NCBI GenBank assembly: GCA_964562405.1
Contig: CAZLTC010000040.1
Span: forward strand, 1-22,460
Direction: 5' to 3'
DNA: 22,460 nt
Source: WJLY01 sp964562405
GTDB lineage: Bacteria > Joyebacterota > Joyebacteria > Joyebacterales > Joyebacteraceae
Each line of letters starts with the position of its first letter. Within the stretch, counting starts at the first letter, position 1. Under the pieces are notes generated by a model. The model was not told the origin of the DNA, ran no database searches, and saw only the letters and a program-made list of their open reading frames with translations. Made by a program: the position numbers and the translations under genes. Below, one piece after another: positions 5,763 to 13,970 of this stretch.

Positions 5763-7550
5763 CTACTTGAGGTACATGAGCTTGCCGCTCGCGGTCAGGC
5801 CGTCGATGTCGAGCCTCGCGAAGTACACGCCGGCCGCCACCTTGTGCCCGCGGACGTCCAGGCCGTCCCACACGGCGACGCCGTCACCTCCGGCGAGCCT
5901 AGCGTCGATAAGCTTCCGCACCTCGCGCCCGGCCACATCGTAGATCGTGATGTCGACAGCTCCGCCGCCGGTCGGGACGGTGTACGCGATCGCCGTCGAG
6001 CCGGTGAACGGGTTGGGGCTCGCGGGCTTCAGGGCGAACTGGTACGCCTCATCGACGACGCCCGTATCGACCTGCTCGACGTCGTAGTAGTAGGTCATGT
6101 CGCTGACGTTCGAGGACTCGTTGACGACGATCAGTGTCGCGTAGGTGTAGTCATCCCAGTCCTCGACCGTGACCTCGCCGTTCCCCATCATGTTAAGCGT
6201 GATCTCGCCAAGCTCGCTCATGACGCCACCACTCGTTCTCGTCACCATGAACGCGGAGTTAGCGGTCGTGCCGGGCCACGGGCCGTCGTAGGCGACGTGA
6301 AGGCCGCTCCAGCCGGTGCCCGGATTGCTGAACTGGATGTAGTTGGCTCCGTAGTAGTCCGGCTTGGTGGTGGAGTACGGCTCTCCGTCAACGATCGGAT
6401 AGAGATTGTAGGTCTTCGTGGTTGCCACCAGAGGCCAGCTTCCAGCCTCTCCGTAGTGGGTGCCGTCGTTCCTGCCGCCGGTGAAGTAGTTCCACCTCGC
6501 GAACTCCGCGAAAGCGTTCTCTATGTCCGATCCGTAGCCGCCCAGCACGGTGTCGATGTTGAACATGGTGGACAGCGTGTTCTCGCACTGGTACCAGATG
6601 TCCGGGATGATCTCATTCCCGAAGCGCTCGGAGAGATAGAGGTTCCACACCACTGACCCATAGATCCTGAGACCCGTGGGATCCTCCCAATCGATGGAGC
6701 GGTAGGGGGTGTTCAGGAAATACGCCAGGTACTGGGTGTAGTCGTTGATGTCGTCGTAGACATACTCCTCGGCCCAGACGGACGTGCACTCCTTGTACCA
6801 GACGGGCTCGTCGTAATCGTGGGCGTACTGCAGCGCGTGGCAGAACTCGTGAGCCACGGTGACCTTCATCGGATCCTGCGGATCGGGGTAGCCGAACCCG
6901 GCGTAGTCGTTGTCTATGACGAGGTAGCTGGTCGCGTCGGTCTGAGGTGTGGACGGCACGGTGTAGGAGCCCGAGGTGTATCCGTACACGCCCGACAGAT
7001 TCTGGACGTATATGTCGTAGTGGCTGCTGCCCCCGCCGCCGTCGGGGTCGCTGCCGTCATCAGGTGGCTGGCGGAAGCCGGCGACGTCGACCTCGGCGCT
7101 CCAGCTGTTCTCCGCGGCCGTCGCCACGGCGTCCCTGTAGGTCGTGTCGGGCCAGTTCAGGATCTTGTTCGTTCCCGTCGTGTTGTAGTGAATGCGGAAG
7201 TGTGTCGTGTCTATGTAGTCGGTGAGCGACGGCCTCGCGCGAAGGTCCCGGATCTGTTCAGCGATCTCCGGAGACACCTCATCCATCACGTCCTCTATCT
7301 CCTCGATCGTCGGGACCCCGCACTTCTGGACGACCCCTCCCCTGTACTCCGCGGGGAGCCTGTCTGGGGCAAAGACCGAGTAGGCCTTGAACAGAGTCCG
7401 CGTGTCGAGATCGATCGCGCCGCGATCGAACGCATCGTCGATGACCGCCGTGGTCGTCGCCTGCTCCCTGTCTATCTTCGCCTGAGCCGTGGCCGCCAGC
7501 AGCAGAGCCACCGCAACCAACAGCAGGCACACAACGATTCCTTTCCGCAT
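5763..7550 (-). CDS. Secreted MXAN_6640-family putative metalloprotease with C-terminal sorting-type domain
   Basis: The 595-residue protein starts at ATG 7550, with GGAGG six bases upstream. Residues 1-24 are a signal peptide (hydrophobic run VVCLLLVAVALLLAA, cleavage near AQA|K). The catalytic region contains HEFCH (234-238) followed by WAEEY around 259-263, which would supply the third zinc ligand. This is the arrangement of the MXAN_6640-type putative metalloproteases. Residues from about 508 to 595 form a FlgD-like beta-sandwich with SPNPF, VWDG and a terminal SGKLMYLK. This tail is used for secretion or anchoring in FCB-group bacteria, as in type A type IX sorting domains. I infer an extracellular or surface-attached peptidase. 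It has a canonical promoter (7610-7638) and a strong terminator (5700-5733), so it is monocistronic. Confidence 0.9.
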   Translation of the reverse strand: MRKGIVVCLLLVAVALLLAATAQAKIDREQATTTAVIDDAFDRGAIDLDTRTLFKAYSVFAPDRLPAEYRGGVVQKCGVPTIEEIEDVMDEVSPEIAEQIRDLRARPSLTDYIDTTHFRIHYNTTGTNKILNWPDTTYRDAVATAAENSWSAEVDVAGFRQPPDDGSDPDGGGGSSHYDIYVQNLSGVYGYTSGSYTVPSTPQTDATSYLVIDNDYAGFGYPDPQDPMKVTVAHEFCHALQYAHDYDEPVWYKECTSVWAEEYVYDDINDYTQYLAYFLNTPYRSIDWEDPTGLRIYGSVVWNLYLSERFGNEIIPDIWYQCENTLSTMFNIDTVLGGYGSDIENAFAEFARWNYFTGGRNDGTHYGEAGSWPLVATTKTYNLYPIVDGEPYSTTKPDYYGANYIQFSNPGTGWSGLHVAYDGPWPGTTANSAFMVTRTSGGVMSELGEITLNMMGNGEVTVEDWDDYTYATLIVVNESSNVSDMTYYYDVEQVDTGVVDEAYQFALKPASPNPFTGSTAIAYTVPTGGGAVDITIYDVAGREVRKLIDARLAGGDGVAVWDGLDVRGHKVAAGVYFARLDIDGLTASGKLMYLK

Positions 7551-7609
7551 CACATTCCTCCGTTGGCTGATGCGTCGAAACAAGTCGTCACGTTTCCCGT
7601 CGATTGTTC

Positions 7610-7638
7610 ATTCTAACACAATATAGTAACAGGGTCAA
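7610..7638 (-). promoter_or_regulatory. Sigma70-type promoter for the MXAN_6640-like protease
   Basis: TTGACC (7633-7638), 17 bases, TAGAAT (7610-7615) on the minus strand. Predicted start is near 7603, about 50 bases before the ATG at 7550. Confidence 0.85.
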
Positions 7639-7674
7639 GAAGACGGCCCTTCGAACATACCATCCCTGGGGTTC

Positions 7675-7703
7675 TTGACCCCTCATCGACTCGAGGCTAT
7701 AGT
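7675..7703 (+). promoter_or_regulatory. Sigma70-type promoter for the site-2 protease; probably gives a leaderless mRNA
   Basis: TTGACC (7675-7680), 17 bases, TATAGT (7698-7703). The start codon begins at 7712, only eight bases after the -10 box. Transcription should therefore begin at or within a base or two of the ATG. The only Shine-Dalgarno-like GAGG (7693-7696) is upstream of the predicted start site. Confidence 0.85.
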
Positions 7704-7711
7704 GTTCGACA

Positions 7712-8905
7712 ATGGCCAACCAAGCGCGAGCCGGCGGTCTCTGGATGCTCCGGAAGGGCCGCGGCGTACCACTTTTCACCGTCCTCGGCATCCGCATCGT
7801 CGCGGACTACAGCTGGTTTCTCATAGTCGCTCTGATCGCGACAACGCTGGCGCTCGGCTGGTTCCCGGCCGCCATTCCCCACCGCACGTCGGTGCAGTAT
7901 GCGTTCCTGGGTTTCATCACGGCGCTCTTTTTCTTCGCGTCGGTGCTCGTACACGAGCTGTCACACAGCATAGTGGCGGTAGCGAACGGCATCCCTGTCC
8001 GCAAGATAACGCTGTTTCTATTCGGCGGCGTGGCGGAGATACTTCGCGAGCCATCGGATGCGAGGACGGAACTCAGAATCGCTCTCGCCGGACCCGTAAC
8101 GAGTGCCGTGATCGCGGTGGGGCTTTGGATCTGGTACGCGGCGATGGGAAGCACCCCGGCGCGCCCTGGGCTGCGGCTCGCAATAGAGTACCTCGCGATG
8201 GCCAACACGGTTCTCCTGGGATTCAACCTGCTCCCCGGGCTGCCGCTCGACGGCGGGAGGGTGCTGAGGGCACTCATCTGGAGAGCCGGAGGGAATCTGC
8301 GGAGAGCCACGCGCGCCGCCAGCCTCGCTGGCAAGGTCATCGCCGGGCTCCTTGCCCTGGTGGGCGTCGGATTCCTTGTCGCCGCGTTCCTGATGGGTCC
8401 GACGGCGAGGAACGCGATACTCCCGGGGCTGTGGCTCATCTTCATCGCGATCTTCCTGCGACAGGCTGCCGACAGCAGCTACCGCCAGGTGCTTGTCCGG
8501 GAGGCACTTTCCGGAGTCGCGATATCAAGCGTGATGGTGACCGACCCCGTGTCGGTGCCACCCGAGATCACGCTGTCCGAGCTGATCGAGAGATATCTCC
8601 TACGGCATCACTACACCGCCTATCCAGTGGTCGACGGCGACGTGCCGCTGGGCGTCATCTCTGTCGGCCTTGTCAAACAGGTCCAGCGTGACCGCTGGCG
8701 TACGACGAGCGTTGCCGAGGCGATGCATCCGCTCACCGACGACATCGTTCTCTCACCCGGGGATACCATACCCGTCGCCATGCAGAAGATGACCGCGTCC
8801 GGACTTGCCAAGCTACCTGTCATCAGGGACGGAAGGTTACTCGGAGTCGTGACGAAGAGGGACATAGCGTCCTACCTCGAGATACGTTCGGACCTGTCGG
8901 GCTAA
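7712..8905 (+). CDS. Site-2 protease family (M50) membrane metalloprotease with CBS domain pair
   Basis: The 397-residue membrane protein has several hydrophobic segments in residues 25-255. HELSH (81-85) carries the two zinc histidines and the catalytic glutamate. NLLPGLPLDGGR (172-183) supplies the aspartate ligand D180, the second S2P hallmark. Residues from about 270 to 395 form two CBS modules (SSVMVTDPVSVPP; AMHPLTDDIVLSPG), which in related enzymes (Rip3, SpoIVFB-like with CBS) sense adenosine nucleotides. It cleaves membrane-embedded substrates such as anti-sigma factors, but no anti-sigma or sigma gene is nearby, so the target is unknown. The ATG at 7712 has no usable ribosome-binding site, and the promoter places it at the mRNA 5' end. 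It is divergent from the MXAN_6640-like gene. Confidence 0.95.
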   Translation: MANQARAGGLWMLRKGRGVPLFTVLGIRIVADYSWFLIVALIATTLALGWFPAAIPHRTSVQYAFLGFITALFFFASVLVHELSHSIVAVANGIPVRKITLFLFGGVAEILREPSDARTELRIALAGPVTSAVIAVGLWIWYAAMGSTPARPGLRLAIEYLAMANTVLLGFNLLPGLPLDGGRVLRALIWRAGGNLRRATRAASLAGKVIAGLLALVGVGFLVAAFLMGPTARNAILPGLWLIFIAIFLRQAADSSYRQVLVREALSGVAISSVMVTDPVSVPPEITLSELIERYLLRHHYTAYPVVDGDVPLGVISVGLVKQVQRDRWRTTSVAEAMHPLTDDIVLSPGDTIPVAMQKMTASGLAKLPVIRDGRLLGVVTKRDIASYLEIRSDLSG

Positions 8906-8941
8906 AGACAGACGCGGCCGCCCGAGGGGACCGCGTCGTCT
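8906..8941. terminator. Bidirectional terminator hairpin between convergent genes
   Basis: AGAC(A)GACGCGG (8906-8917) pairs with CCGCGTCGTCT (8931-8941), giving about 11 base pairs with one bulged base. It lies directly after the S2P stop. On the minus strand it is followed by CTTT, on the plus strand by CACG, so termination is likely better leftward. Confidence 0.55.
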
Positions 8942-8970
8942 CACGTACGAACTCCGGTGCCGCCAGCCCG

Positions 8971-10473
8971 TCAGGTACGGGCCTGTGCGTGCTCGACTTC
9001 TGCTCTCTCCCGCCTGCCCGCGGTGCGCTCTCTGTGCCACCTCTCGAGATAGGGCCGCTCGAGACCCCACTGCCGCGCGAGGCGCTCTCCGAGTTTGTAC
9101 CACTCCGACTCAGGGTTCTCGTAGTGGTCGGACAGCCACTCCGGTTCCGACAGCTCCTTGAGACGGTCGGCGTAGCGGTTCAGATGCTCGACGATAACCG
9201 GGTCCTCTACGATCGACTCGGCTCCTTCGTGGCTGGGGATGACACCATACTCTTGAACGAGACGGCGAAGCACCTCGGGGTTGTCGATGATTGTGCATGG
9301 CGTGTACAGGTTCTTGTAGTCGCTGTACGGCTGCTCGTAGCGAAGCGCCCTGAAGAAATCGCACGCAAGGATCTCTTTGAGGGGGCGCTCCCTTATGTTG
9401 CCGACGGCAAAGTGACAGAACACGCACGGCTCTACGTTCCCGTTCGACGTTATGTGGAAGTAGAGTCGCCCTCCGGCCATGCATCCACCCACGAACGGTC
9501 CGTCGTTCCAGAAGTCCCCTATGAAGATCGGCTTGCTGAGCCTCAGCTCCGCCACTCGGTGCCGGAGACCGACCCGCTGCTCCGGAGTGCTCATGAGTTC
9601 GACGTTGGGCTCGCGGCCGATGGGGATGTACTGGAAAAGCCAGGCGAACTTCGCGCCCTGCTCGATGTAGAGGTCGAAGAACTCGTCACTCGAGAGAATG
9701 CCGTAGTTGTACCGCGTCACGGTCGCGGAGATGCCGAACAGCAGCCCCCGCTCCTTGAGCCGCCGCATCGCTGCCAGCACGCGTTCGTGTGTGCCCTTGC
9801 CTCGACGTGCGTCGGTCTCGGGTGAGTAACCCTCGACGCTGATGGCCGGAGCCACGTTGCCGACCTCGGCCAGCCTGTCCGCGACCTCGTCGCTGATCAG
9901 CGTGCCGTTCGTATAGACCTGGAAGAAGGCATCGTTGTGCTCCTCCACCAGCTCCAGCAGGTCCTCCCGCACGAACGGCTCGCCCCCGGAGATCGTGAAG
10001 AAGTAGATGCCCAGGTCCTTGCACTGGCGTATCGTCCGGTCGAACTCCTCACGGCTCAGCTCGCCGGAGCGCCGGTACTCGAATGCATAGCACCCCTCGC
10101 AGCGGAGGTTGCAACGCATCGTGGGGCTTATGACGGCGAAGCTGGGGGGAAGCCATCCATCCGACTCGAGGATGTTGTAGCGGGTCGTGCCGCCCAGCAC
10201 GCCCCAGTTGACCATCAGGTTCTCAATGAGGCGACGTCTCACGGGCTGCGCGAGCTCGAAGATCCCGCGCGCGATCTCCGCAGCCGTGTCGTGGGAGTTC
10301 AGCGCGTGGCGGAGCCTCTCAGCGTGGGCGCGGATGTCCCGGTTCGGGATGGCCCTGACCGCCCACGTAAGAATCTTGTCGACATCATCCAACGAGAGCC
10401 GACTGCTCCACGATCCCAGTTGCCGCATCATCTGCAGCTTGAAAGCGTCTCGGAATCCGACGTTCGCAGACAT
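8971..10473 (-). CDS. Radical SAM protein with SPASM-like C-terminal cysteine cluster
   Basis: The 500-residue protein starts at ATG 10473, with GGAGG four to five bases upstream. The CxxxCxxC motif RCNLRCEGCYA (C121, C125, C128) binds the SAM-cleaving iron-sulfur cluster. It is followed by the GGEP motif (163-166). Further cysteines at 331, 350, 353, 371 and 393, with NGNVEPCVFCHF, look like an auxiliary cluster of the SPASM/twitch type seen in peptide- and cofactor-modifying enzymes. About 120 residues precede the radical SAM core, and a charged, helical tail of about 90 residues follows it. The substrate cannot be named: no RiPP precursor, heme or PQQ gene is adjacent. It lies 75 bases downstream of a TetR gene in the same orientation, so the pair is probably one operon. 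Confidence 0.92.
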   Translation of the reverse strand: MSANVGFRDAFKLQMMRQLGSWSSRLSLDDVDKILTWAVRAIPNRDIRAHAERLRHALNSHDTAAEIARGIFELAQPVRRRLIENLMVNWGVLGGTTRYNILESDGWLPPSFAVISPTMRCNLRCEGCYAFEYRRSGELSREEFDRTIRQCKDLGIYFFTISGGEPFVREDLLELVEEHNDAFFQVYTNGTLISDEVADRLAEVGNVAPAISVEGYSPETDARRGKGTHERVLAAMRRLKERGLLFGISATVTRYNYGILSSDEFFDLYIEQGAKFAWLFQYIPIGREPNVELMSTPEQRVGLRHRVAELRLSKPIFIGDFWNDGPFVGGCMAGGRLYFHITSNGNVEPCVFCHFAVGNIRERPLKEILACDFFRALRYEQPYSDYKNLYTPCTIIDNPEVLRRLVQEYGVIPSHEGAESIVEDPVIVEHLNRYADRLKELSEPEWLSDHYENPESEWYKLGERLARQWGLERPYLERWHRERTAGRRERAEVEHAQART

Positions 10474-10543
10474 AATCCCTCCAGGATGCTCTCTGGCGCG
10501 GTCGCCGTCCACGTCCGCGACCGCAGCGTAGTATGTGTGAGTT

Positions 10544-10550
10544 ACCTCCT
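10544..10550 (-). promoter_or_regulatory. Orphan strong Shine-Dalgarno sequence overlapping the TetR stop codon
   Basis: AGGAGGT on the minus strand overlaps the TAG stop of the TetR gene, but no ATG, GTG or TTG follows within normal distance. The radical SAM start at 10473 has its own GGAGG. The motif sits inside a direct repeat (AGTTACC at 10540-10546 and 10551-10557, plus strand). Confidence 0.35.
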
Positions 10551-11166
10551 AGTTACCAGCGACTCCCTCCGCCTTCCCGTCCTGGCACGATATGCCGACG
10601 AGAATGAACTTGGAGAGCTCTTCGGACTGAGCGGCGAGGGGATACGAGCAGTCGTCCGCCACCCAGTCGAGTACCACGGTGCTGAAGGCACCGAACAGCA
10701 TGCTGGCCACAGCGCGCACGTTCATCCTCCTGCAAACGCCGCGGCGCACGCCCTCTTCGAGCACTTCTTCTATGATGTCCTTGTAGGCCCTGCTGCTCCG
10801 CTTCGCGACCATCTTTATCATCTTGGTGCTCTGCCTCAACTGCGACAGGAAGATGCGCGCGCTGTCCGGATTCTCCTCCATGAGCTCGAGGCCCAAGGAT
10901 ATTAGCCGATGGAGCTTGGCCTCCGGATCGGTCTCACGGGAGACACCCTCGCGAAGCCGTTCCATGTGGACACCCAGAAACTCCTCGAAAACGGCTACCA
11001 GGAGTTCCTCCTTGCTCGAGAAGTATATGTAGATGGTCCCGGCGGCGACGCCCGCGGCCTCGGCAATCTCGGCCGTCGTCGTGCTGTGGTAGCCCTTATC
11101 ACCGAAGAACCGGGCCGCGGCACCGATGATCCTCTCCCGCTTGTTGCCAACGCGTCTTCTCGCCAT
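10549..11166 (-). CDS. TetR/AcrR family transcriptional regulator
   Basis: The 205-residue protein starts at ATG 11166 with GAGGG seven bases upstream. The open frame extends to 11460, but that part is arginine-rich low-quality sequence and contains the promoter, so it is rejected. Residues 8-55 are a classic TetR helix-turn-helix: RIIGAAARFFGDKGYHSTTT, then IAEAAGVAAGTIYIYFSSKEEL. The C-terminal ligand-binding region is helical and resembles the FadR/AcrR-like group, with ENPDSARIFLSQLR. It is the first gene of an operon with the radical SAM protein, so it may control that operon and its own expression. The effector is unknown. Confidence 0.93.
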   Translation of the reverse strand: MARRRVGNKRERIIGAAARFFGDKGYHSTTTAEIAEAAGVAAGTIYIYFSSKEELLVAVFEEFLGVHMERLREGVSRETDPEAKLHRLISLGLELMEENPDSARIFLSQLRQSTKMIKMVAKRSSRAYKDIIEEVLEEGVRRGVCRRMNVRAVASMLFGAFSTVVLDWVADDCSYPLAAQSEELSKFILVGISCQDGKAEGVAGN

Positions 11167-11354
11167 ATTCTGACCCTCTTTCCGCGTGCCCCGGACGCCT
11201 CGCTGCCGGCGCTCACGACGCAGCGCTCTTCTTCTGCGGGACCCTCCGCTCCGCCCTGACCGTACGGCTGCCGACGAGAGCGAGGTTGGCGAAGGACCTC
11301 GTGCACGGCGTCCGCAACAGGCCGACCATTCCCTACTGACTGACGGCCGATTCG

Positions 11355-11383
11355 ATATTAACCGAGATGGGCGGAGAGCGCAA
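11355..11383 (-). promoter_or_regulatory. Sigma70-type promoter for the TetR/radical SAM operon
   Basis: TTGCGC (11378-11383), 17 bases, TAATAT (11355-11360) on the minus strand. The predicted start near 11348 leaves a long leader of about 180 bases. No clear operator palindrome is visible around it. Confidence 0.65.
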
Positions 11384-11541
11384 GCGATTTTGCGTAGCGC
11401 CTTGCCGCTGGGCGTTTCGACGTGTGGAAGGCGCCGGAAGGTGAGTGGTGCGAGGCTCATTCTGAAGGAGCGTCAGGTAGACTTGTGATGGAGGCGGACT
11501 GATGAGCCGCGGCTTGCGAGCGGCCCCCTGGAGACGGGAGA

Positions 11542-11582
11542 CGCCCCCGGAGGAAGCTAGCGTGGAGCCGCTTCCGGGGGCG
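11542..11582 (-). terminator. Strong GC hairpin downstream of the lipoprotein gene
   Basis: CGCCCCCGGA (11542-11551) pairs with TCCGGGGGCG (11573-11582), 10 perfect base pairs, with further pairing possible inside (GAAGC/GCTTC). On the minus strand it is followed by TCTCCCGTCTCC, not a true U-tract, so a terminator role is only probable. Confidence 0.45.
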
Positions 11583-11615
11583 CGCTTCGAGATGACGGGG
11601 CGGGCCGGCACAGGG

Positions 11616-11647
11616 GATTCCTCGCGGCGAGCCAAAGGAGAGGAATC
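11616..11647 (-). terminator. Hairpin just after the lipoprotein stop codon
   Basis: GATTCCTC (11616-11623) and GAGGAATC (11640-11647) form an 8-base perfect stem 10 bases after the stop. No U-tract follows. It may protect the mRNA 3' end or help the downstream hairpin. Confidence 0.35.
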
Positions 11648-11657
11648 GCCGTCCAGG

Positions 11658-13970
11658 CTAGTGAATCCCGCTGGTCAGATAACCCGCCCCCTCTTCCATC
11701 CTCGGTCTCCCCCTCTGGTCGGGCTTGACGATGTCTCCGAAGTCGTGGATCAGGGGAACACCGACCACGTAGCTGACGACGTGCGGCATCACTGCGCCGC
11801 TCGTCCAGTTGTTGTAGAAATTCCACTCGAGAGGCTGGGTCGTCATGATCACCCAACCCGCACCGTAGCTGAACTCGACCAGAGTCGGCTGTCCGTCGTC
11901 GTCCGTGATGTAGGGCACCGCGCCGTCCGGCAGATTCGCGATCCCCGCGTGACTCGCGTACTGCCCGTATAGGAACGACGGCAGACCGGCCACGATCGGT
12001 TCACCAGGCAGCGCCACGTAGTTGTACCACGTCTCATAGGGGACGAGATCCACGTCCCCGGGAAGCACGATGCCGGCGTTCTCTATCGACCCGCCGTTCC
12101 AGCCGCGATCGCACGCCTCCCAGAAGATCGTTCCACCGTCCCGCACGAACCGCTGCATGCGGACCTGACTCGCTGCGTAGCCGTCGTAGAATCTCTGAGG
12201 CTGGTCGCTCTGAACGATGACCAGGTCCACGCCTGGTCTCAGCGTGAGCGTGTCTATTGCGCTCGAGCTCACGACCGAGTACTGCCCGGCTCCCGGTCCC
12301 GGCTCGAAGCCCATCACCTCCAGCATCTGGTCCAGTACTGCGGGTACGGCCCCCGACCACGGGAGCATGTCCCGCAGAACCACGACGTGGCTCGCGCTGT
12401 CCGCGCCGCCACCCACGTTGACTACGTGGACGGCGATGTCCGCAAGCCCGTTGCGGTCGCGCGCCTGCAGTGCCACCTCATGCGCCCCGGCACTCGCGAA
12501 ACCGTGACCGACGACCTTGACCGTGGTCCAGGTGGTATCCCACGTCCCGTCGTTTCCCCAGTCCCACCTGACCTCGAGCTCGGACTCGGCTCCGTCCGGG
12601 TCATAGCTCTCGGATGCATCGAACACCATGAGCACTCCGGGACGGGCGCCAGGCGGCGAGACCGAGAAGTCGGCCCTCGGAGCGGCCTGTGTGGCGCCGG
12701 TCACGAGGACCCCGTCCACCTGAGTGATCGACTGGGACGCTACCCGCGGGCCGCCGGCCAGAGACGAGTAGAACGGGATCCTCGTCTCGCCCGGCGCGAG
12801 AACGCTGGTCGAGAAGGCGATCCCGGAGAGCAGCGGGCACACAGTCCGAACGTACGTCTCGGCGTCCTCGTTCTCCTCACCCCAGTACCACTCGGATATC
12901 CGCCCTGCCTCGGCCGAGGCCAGCTCCAGAATGGAGCGGACGAGTCCTACGGTGTCGGACGCTCTGACCCTCGCCGCCATTTCGGAACAGTCACCGTTTG
13001 TAAGGTCCAGACTCAAAGGGTCGGGAGAGTCGGAGACACCGCTGGCGAGCGCGAGCAACTCGGTGATGCCCCTGCCTGCGTTCCTGAGACCGGCGATGCC
13101 GTTGGCGGTGCCGGGATCGAGCGTCGAGAGATCGCCGCGCGTGAAGGTCACGGTGAACGCCCCGTCGCCGAGGTCGACGTAGGTTCGCGTTTTCGTCGCT
13201 ATGTCGACAAAGGGTGGCCACCCGGGGTGCACCTGAATGCCGTCTCTGTCCGAATCGAGCAGCGCGACCAGTGAGTCGCCGGAGTCGGCTCGGAACGTCG
13301 CAGCGCAGTACGCCACTCCGGGGTTGAAGACACTGACCGCACCACCGGCAGCGTCCTCGAACCACGGCCCAACCGCGGACAGACCGCCGCCGGGCCAATC
13401 GTCGAGAACGTCTATCGCTATTCCGGAGGCGAGCTGAAGGAGAGCAGGCTCCAACTCCCCGTCGAGTCTTCCTCCGCCGGACATCCCGAGCACGGACTCC
13501 GTCCGGGCCACCAGCTCGGGCCACCAGTCCTTCGACTCGACCATGTAGACCAGCTCGTCGCGGTCCTCGGCCGAGAACATCGTCGTGAACGGGTTCAGCA
13601 ACACAAGAGCGAGCGCCGTCGACGCGGCGTCTATCACTACCTCGGTATCGTACGGAGTCACGTAGCCAAGCATGACGGGGACCGTGCCGTCGCCCATCGC
13701 CAACAACACCTGAGGAGCGGCCACGTCCGGTACCACGAGTGAGAAGCTGCCGTCGGCCGCCACGTCCGCGCTTCCGGCGAACGACACGATGCGAAGCTCA
13801 GCGAGATCGATTGTGACGCCTTCGGGGAGGTCGACCTCACCCGTGACCGCGCGGGTGGCGATCGGGGACGCATCGGCCGCCGGCGCGCTTGGCCCTGTCG
13901 TCGTCGAGCACGACGCGAGCGCCGCGCAAACGAGGGCGAACCCGGCCGGAATTGCCCATCTCCGTTTCAC
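11658..13970 (-). CDS. Large lipoprotein with PKD domain and amidotransferase-like C-terminal domain
   Basis: The 770-residue protein starts at GTG 13970, with GGAGGTGG upstream. The signal sequence ends in a lipobox LASC, so C21 would be lipidated. Residues 40-130 look like a carboxypeptidase-regulatory or prealbumin-like beta domain, and 130-420 is an unassigned helical and beta region. Residues 431-520 form a PKD domain (DASESYDPDG; HEVALQARDRNGL). Residues 526-740 look like a class I glutamine-amidotransferase-like flavodoxin fold (VDLVIVQSDQ; FVRDGGTIFWEACDRGW; GAGWVIMTTQPLEW). C620 sits where a nucleophile elbow could be, but the usual GxCxG context is missing. Likely a non-catalytic binding module or a distant ThuA/DUF4350-like domain. 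It is cell-envelope anchored. No own promoter was found; a terminator separates it from the M14 gene upstream. Confidence 0.88.
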   Translation of the reverse strand: MKRRWAIPAGFALVCAALASCSTTTGPSAPAADASPIATRAVTGEVDLPEGVTIDLAELRIVSFAGSADVAADGSFSLVVPDVAAPQVLLAMGDGTVPVMLGYVTPYDTEVVIDAASTALALVLLNPFTTMFSAEDRDELVYMVESKDWWPELVARTESVLGMSGGGRLDGELEPALLQLASGIAIDVLDDWPGGGLSAVGPWFEDAAGGAVSVFNPGVAYCAATFRADSGDSLVALLDSDRDGIQVHPGWPPFVDIATKTRTYVDLGDGAFTVTFTRGDLSTLDPGTANGIAGLRNAGRGITELLALASGVSDSPDPLSLDLTNGDCSEMAARVRASDTVGLVRSILELASAEAGRISEWYWGEENEDAETYVRTVCPLLSGIAFSTSVLAPGETRIPFYSSLAGGPRVASQSITQVDGVLVTGATQAAPRADFSVSPPGARPGVLMVFDASESYDPDGAESELEVRWDWGNDGTWDTTWTTVKVVGHGFASAGAHEVALQARDRNGLADIAVHVVNVGGGADSASHVVVLRDMLPWSGAVPAVLDQMLEVMGFEPGPGAGQYSVVSSSAIDTLTLRPGVDLVIVQSDQPQRFYDGYAASQVRMQRFVRDGGTIFWEACDRGWNGGSIENAGIVLPGDVDLVPYETWYNYVALPGEPIVAGLPSFLYGQYASHAGIANLPDGAVPYITDDDGQPTLVEFSYGAGWVIMTTQPLEWNFYNNWTSGAVMPHVVSYVVGVPLIHDFGDIVKPDQRGRPRMEEGAGYLTSGIH

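Larger units (their letters stand above)
11384..11657. other. Non-coding interval between lipoprotein and TetR operons
   Basis: With the leader at 11167-11354, this makes a gene-free stretch of about 490 bases. This part shows only the two hairpins listed separately. Open frames that cross it are arginine- and proline-rich and run antisense to neighbours, so no gene is called. Confidence 0.6.

Noticed and set aside
9937..10905. Plus-strand open frame of 322 codons
   Set aside because: It is antisense to the radical SAM and TetR genes, with no recognisable motif.
11167..11460. N-terminal extension of the TetR gene to 11460
   Set aside because: It is arginine/serine-rich, contains the predicted promoter, and would put the helix-turn-helix 100 residues inside the protein. 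ATG 11166 has a good ribosome-binding site.
11502..11972. Plus-strand frame with GGAGG seven bases before an ATG
   Set aside because: Most of it is antisense to the lipoprotein gene. The translation is low-complexity and no promoter is seen upstream; the ribosome-binding-like sequence is probably chance.
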